This document shows, piece by piece, positions 61,215 through 64,000 of a DNA stretch of 64,000 nucleotides. The stretch covers positions 310,001-374,000 of the forward strand of contig SSMU01000023.1 in assembly GCA_004799545.1 (NCBI GenBank), in the 5' to 3' direction. The stretch comes from Phenylobacterium sp. (GTDB lineage Bacteria > Pseudomonadota > Alphaproteobacteria > Caulobacterales > Caulobacteraceae). The notes beneath the pieces are model-generated. The model saw only the letters and a program-made list of their open reading frames with translations, searched no databases and was not told where the DNA came from. Positions within the stretch are counted from its first letter, which is position 1; each line of letters opens with the position of its first letter. The position numbers were made by a program, and so were the translations under genes.

Positions 61215-62581
61215 CAGGTCAATCCATAGGCTTGGGCGAAGATCTCGATCGGGTGCGCCTGGCGCGGCGCGGCCCTGGCGTCCGGCGAGGTCTCCGCGCT
61301 GAGCAGTTGGCCGAGGTGCTTGCAGGCCAGCGGGCAGTCCGAGCACAGGGTCTCGGCGCCCTTGGCCGCGATCTGCCGCGCGGCCGGGCGACCGACCTTG
61401 TTGGCGACCGGATGGGTCTCCTTCATCACCCCGAAGGTGCCGCCGTGGCCGGAGCAGCGCTCCACCAGCTCGACGACGGTGTCGGGGATCAGCCGCAGCA
61501 TCTCGGCGGACTTGGCGCCCATGTTCTGGGCCCGCGCATGGCAGGCGTGGTGGACGGTGACGCCGCCCGCCACCGGCTCCAGGCCCGGGAGCAGGCCCTC
61601 GGCGCGGTTCAGCTCGACGACATATTCGCTGATGTCGCGGGTGGCGGCCGACAGCGTCGTCACCGCCGGATTGTCCGGCAGCATCAGCGGCCACTCGAAC
61701 TTCATCATCAGGCCGCAGCTGGCGGTCAGCGCGACCACGTCATAGCCGCGGGCGATATAGGGGGCGAAGGCCTTGGCCACGCGCTCGGCGGCGGCCGCCA
61801 CCGTGCCGAGATTGCCCGCCTCCAGCTCCGGCATGCCGCAGCACTCCGGATAGACCAGCTCCACCTCGCAGCCCTGGTGGGCCAGCACCTTGGCGGCGGC
61901 GACCGCGGTATCGGGGGCGTTGTAGTCGACGAAGCAGGTCGCATAGAGGGCGACCTTGCGCCGGCCGAACGCGGGCCCGGCCGGATTGGGCGCGAGCGGG
62001 CCTTTCAACCGGTCCGCGGCGGTCTTCGAATAGTACTTCGGCAGCTCCGCCTCGGCGTCGATCTTGGCGATCGCCTCCAAAAGGCCCCGGAGCGGCGTGT
62101 TCTTCCGCGCGGTCGCCCAGTTGGCGAGGCCGGCCACGGGCTTGGCCAGCTTGCCGTTGCGGTCGGTCTTGCCCAGCTGCTCGCGCACGAACTCCCGCTC
62201 GCCGGCCCGCCGCCTGGCCGCCCGGTAGCGCAGGATCAGATGCGGGATGTCGATGTCGAAGGGGTGCGGCGGCACATAGGGGCACTTGGTCAGGAAGCAC
62301 ATGTCGCAGAGCGTGCAGGCCTCGGCGACGTGGGCGTGGTCCTTCGGCCCGATGCTGTCGACCTCGCCGGTGGCGCTCTCGTCGATGGCGTCGAACAGGC
62401 GCGGGAAGCTGTCGCACAGGTTGAAGCAGCGGCGGCAGGTGTGACAGACGTCGAACTGCCGCTGCAGCTCGGCGTGGACCTTCTCCAGGTCGTAGTAGTC
62501 GTCGTCCCGCCAGGCGATCGGATGCCGGAAGGGCGCGTCCAGGCTGCCCTCGCGCGGCGGGCCCTTGCCGTCTTCACTCAC
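61214..62581 (-). CDS. GlpC/HdrD-like Fe-S oxidoreductase
   Basis: 455 aa. Two ferredoxin clusters ([24 protein letters not shown]) near residues 45 and 90, then two CCG-type domains ([26 protein letters not shown]...CSGHGGTFG). It likely passes electrons to or from rubrerythrin or a quinone. Middle gene of the rubrerythrin operon. Confidence 0.9.
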   Translation of the reverse strand: MSEDGKGPPREGSLDAPFRHPIAWRDDDYYDLEKVHAELQRQFDVCHTCRRCFNLCDSFPRLFDAIDESATGEVDSIGPKDHAHVAEACTLCDMCFLTKCPYVPPHPFDIDIPHLILRYRAARRRAGEREFVREQLGKTDRNGKLAKPVAGLANWATARKNTPLRGLLEAIAKIDAEAELPKYYSKTAADRLKGPLAPNPAGPAFGRRKVALYATCFVDYNAPDTAVAAAKVLAHQGCEVELVYPECCGMPELEAGNLGTVAAAAERVAKAFAPYIARGYDVVALTASCGLMMKFEWPLMLPDNPAVTTLSAATRDISEYVVELNRAEGLLPGLEPVAGGVTVHHACHARAQNMGAKSAEMLRLIPDTVVELVERCSGHGGTFGVMKETHPVANKVGRPAARQIAAKGAETLCSDCPLACKHLGQLLSAETSPDARAAPRQAHPIEIFAQAYGLT

Positions 62582-62616
62582 AGATCACCCTCGCAGAAGG
62601 CCGTTGCGGTACGAGC

Positions 62617-62642
62617 CCCCTCCCCGCAAGGGGAAGGGGAGG
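62617..62642. repeat. CCCCTCCCC/GGGGAGG hairpin repeat
   Basis: CCCCTCCCCGCAAGGGGAAGGGGAGG, between rubrerythrin and Fe-S genes; same class as 5002 and 60538. Confidence 0.7.
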
Positions 62643-62666
62643 TGATGAGCCTGCTTCTCCGTCGTC

Positions 62667-63083
62667 CTAGTCCAACGTGTCCAGGGCGCGCTGGAAGCGG
62701 CCGGCGTGGGACTTCTCGGCCTTGGCCAGGGTCTCGAACCAGTCGGCGATCTCGTCGAAGCCCTCGTCGCGGGCGGTGCGCGCCATGCCCGGGTACATGT
62801 CGGTATATTCGTGGGTCTCGCCGGCGATGGCGGCCTTGAGGTTGAGCGAGGTGCCGCCGATCGGCAGGCCGGTGGCGGGGTCGCCGACGGTTTCCATGAA
62901 CTCGAGGTGGCCGTGGGCGTGGCCGGTCTCGCCTTCGGCCGTGGAGCGGAACACCGCGGCCACGTCGTTGTAGCCTTCCACGTCGGCCTTCTGGGCGAAG
63001 TAGAGGTAGCGGCGGTTCGCCTGGCTCTCGCCGGCGAAGGCGGCCTTCAGGTTGTCGAGGGTCTTGCTGCTCGCGAGGCTCAT
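62667..63083 (-). CDS. Rubrerythrin family protein (no rubredoxin domain)
   Basis: 138 aa from the ATG at 63083 (GGGAG upstream). Four-helix di-iron fold: [58 protein letters not shown] with the usual Glu/His ligands. Lacks the C-terminal rubredoxin, so needs an outside donor, probably the neighbouring Fe-S protein. Peroxide reduction. An OxyR-like dyad lies upstream. Confidence 0.93.
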   Translation of the reverse strand: MSLASSKTLDNLKAAFAGESQANRRYLYFAQKADVEGYNDVAAVFRSTAEGETGHAHGHLEFMETVGDPATGLPIGGTSLNLKAAIAGETHEYTDMYPGMARTARDEGFDEIADWFETLAKAEKSHAGRFQRALDTLD

Positions 63084-63164
63084 GGTGGTCTCCCTGGGAA
63101 TTGGCCGGCGGTCAGTATGGTCGCATGCGACGATAGAACCCAATCGCTTATTTCGATGTTTTGC

Positions 63165-63179
63165 ATAGAGCCGATCTAT
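63165..63179. promoter_or_regulatory. OxyR-like dyad in the rubrerythrin promoter region
   Basis: ATAG-N7-CTAT (within the perfect 17-bp palindrome CATAGA-N5-TCTATG). It lies ~82 bp before the rubrerythrin start and 54 bp before the small + strand gene. Confidence 0.5.
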
Positions 63180-63232
63180 GGGAACTTTCGCGCTGTTCCC
63201 GGCGCTTCTTCTGACGACAAGGAGGCCTGACC

Positions 63233-63436
63233 ATGGGCGACAAGAGCCAGATCCAGGGCGAGGGCGACTACGACGCCGCCCGCAAGTTCGACGACCAGGA
63301 ACGCGCCTTCGTGGAGAAGGGTGGGATCGAGAAGAAGGCCCGCGAAGCCGAACAGGCGCTCGATGGACCGGAAGGCGAAGAGCTCGAACGCGCTCGGAAG
63401 GAAACCGGCGAGCGGGGCGCCGACAAGCAGCCCTAG
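63233..63436 (+). CDS. Small hydrophilic stress-type protein
   Basis: 67 aa, very charged, YDAARKFDDQERAFVEKG and a Glu/Lys/Arg-rich helix. AAGGAGG precedes the ATG. Resembles small alphaproteobacterial proteins of unknown function, possibly general-stress. Shares its upstream region with rubrerythrin. Confidence 0.75.
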   Translation: MGDKSQIQGEGDYDAARKFDDQERAFVEKGGIEKKAREAEQALDGPEGEELERARKETGERGADKQP

Positions 63437-63442
63437 ACCTGC

Positions 63443-64000
63443 TCAGCCGCGGGCGTCGATCTCGGCGAAGGTCTGGCCCTTGGTCTCCCGCGCGATCAGG
63501 GCGGCGACCAGGCTGATGGCGCAGGCGCCGGCCACATAGATCGAGATCGGCACAGTCGAGCCGGTGGCGTTCAGGAGGCCGATCGAGATGATCGGGGCCA
63601 GCGACCCGCCGATGATGGCCGGCAGCTGGTAGGACAGCGACGCGCCGGAATAGCGGACCCGGGTCGGGAACAGCTCGGCGATGAAGGCGCCCTGCGGCCC
63701 GTTCATGGCGCTCTGGATGGCGACGCCCGCCAGGATGGCGAGCGCGATCACCGCCGGCTGGCCGGTGCGGACCAGAGGAAAGAACACGAACAGCCAGATC
63801 CCGACGCCCGCCGCGCCGAACGCGTAGACCGGCCGCCGGCCGATCTTGTCCGACAGCCAGGACCACAGCGGCATGGTCACGGCGCCTGCCACGCCGCCCG
63901 CCAGCACCCCGTTCAGCGCCACCGACCGAGGCAGCTTCATGACCTCGGTGACGTAGGTGATCGTGAAGGCCGTCATCACGTAATAGGAGATGTTCTCCCC
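63443..64000 (-). CDS. MFS transporter, MHS family, C-terminal part
   Basis: At least 185 codons; the frame stays open to the window edge (ENISYYVMTAFTITYVTEVM), so the gene's start lies beyond. MPLWSWLSDKIGRRPVYAFGAAGVG and AELFPTRVRYSGASLSYQLPAIIGGSLAP are typical of the shikimate/proline MHS group. No large extra loop, unlike the MHS protein at 34800. Confidence 0.9.
   Translation of the reverse strand, partial: GENISYYVMTAFTITYVTEVMKLPRSVALNGVLAGGVAGAVTMPLWSWLSDKIGRRPVYAFGAAGVGIWLFVFFPLVRTGQPAVIALAILAGVAIQSAMNGPQGAFIAELFPTRVRYSGASLSYQLPAIIGGSLAPIISIGLLNATGSTVPISIYVAGACAISLVAALIARETKGQTFAEIDARG

Noticed and set aside
62667..63866. Reading rubrerythrin as a 399-aa protein with a long N-terminal extension
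   Set aside because: The extension is Arg/Pro-rich, runs antisense to another gene, and the family start with GGGAG lies at 63083.

Overview
The window is about 64 kb of very GC-rich chromosomal DNA (coding third positions almost all G or C) from an alphaproteobacterium of the order Caulobacterales, most likely Phenylobacterium or a close relative. Pointers are the zauP-zapA cell-division pair beside 6S RNA, an RcdA (CtrA-degradation adaptor) gene beside a DUF1192 gene, the glycolytic run tkt-gap-pgk-fba, a DUF3035/BamF-type lipoprotein, and dispersed palindromic repeats of the Caulobacteraceae kind. No tRNA or rRNA gene, CRISPR array, IS element or prophage is visible. It reads as core chromosome with small accessory insertions.

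Layout. 1-9.5 kb: the 3' end of ileS with lspA, a BamF-type lipoprotein, a TraB/GumN protein, mutL, a winged-helix regulator, rsmD, a crotonase, rluB, tadA and an SDR. 9.5-18.2 kb: a two-gene ABC exporter, an acetyltransferase, a candidate sRNA, a TauE/SafE permease, a LysR regulator facing a tannase-family esterase, an acyl-CoA dehydrogenase and small proteins. 18.3-25.9 kb: cfa facing groESL (with CIRCE), a CaiB-type CoA-transferase, an EF-hand lipoprotein and a YmdB-type phosphodiesterase. 25.9-34.8 kb: the folate cyclo-ligase/6S RNA/zapA/zauP block facing tkt, then an inserted patch (a LexA-box gene and a DUF559 nuclease gene flanked by repeats), then gap-pgk-fba. 34.8-46 kb: an MHS transporter, TspO, bacterioferritin and its ferredoxin, cytochrome bd oxidase with a DUF2474 subunit, thiE, suhB, GDPD, an ABC exporter and rpmE. 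46-56 kb: rcdA, DUF1192, a quinone oxidoreductase, a GPH sugar transporter, a tandem TetR protein, and the glyoxylate shunt (RamB-like regulator, aceA, DUF4170, aceB). 56-64 kb: an SDR facing fadB-fadA, a DUF3501/Fe-S protein/rubrerythrin operon, a small hydrophilic protein and the start of another MHS transporter.

How the genes work together. The region is rich in acyl-CoA metabolism (crotonase, SDRs, acyl-CoA dehydrogenase, CoA-transferase, FadB/FadA) and holds the glyoxylate shunt needed to grow on the acetyl-CoA made. One 13-16 bp operator-like motif occurs upstream of both the acyl-CoA dehydrogenase and fadB. Iron and peroxide handling (bfr/bfd with a Fur-like dyad, the rubrerythrin operon with an OxyR-like dyad) forms a second theme.

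The most unusual patch is 29.88-31.02 kb. A near-perfect LexA operator (GTTC-N7-GTTC) abuts the start codon of a helical protein of unknown function. Its C-terminus is encoded by a dispersed repeat. Two bases later begins a DUF559 (VSR-like nuclease fold) gene, and a second direct copy of the same repeat follows it. This could be an SOS-controlled nuclease unit or a repeat-associated mobile cassette. Other leads are a perfect hairpin over the cfa ribosome-binding site, a CCUCCC-type sRNA at 11.9 kb, and a terminator between aceA and aceB.
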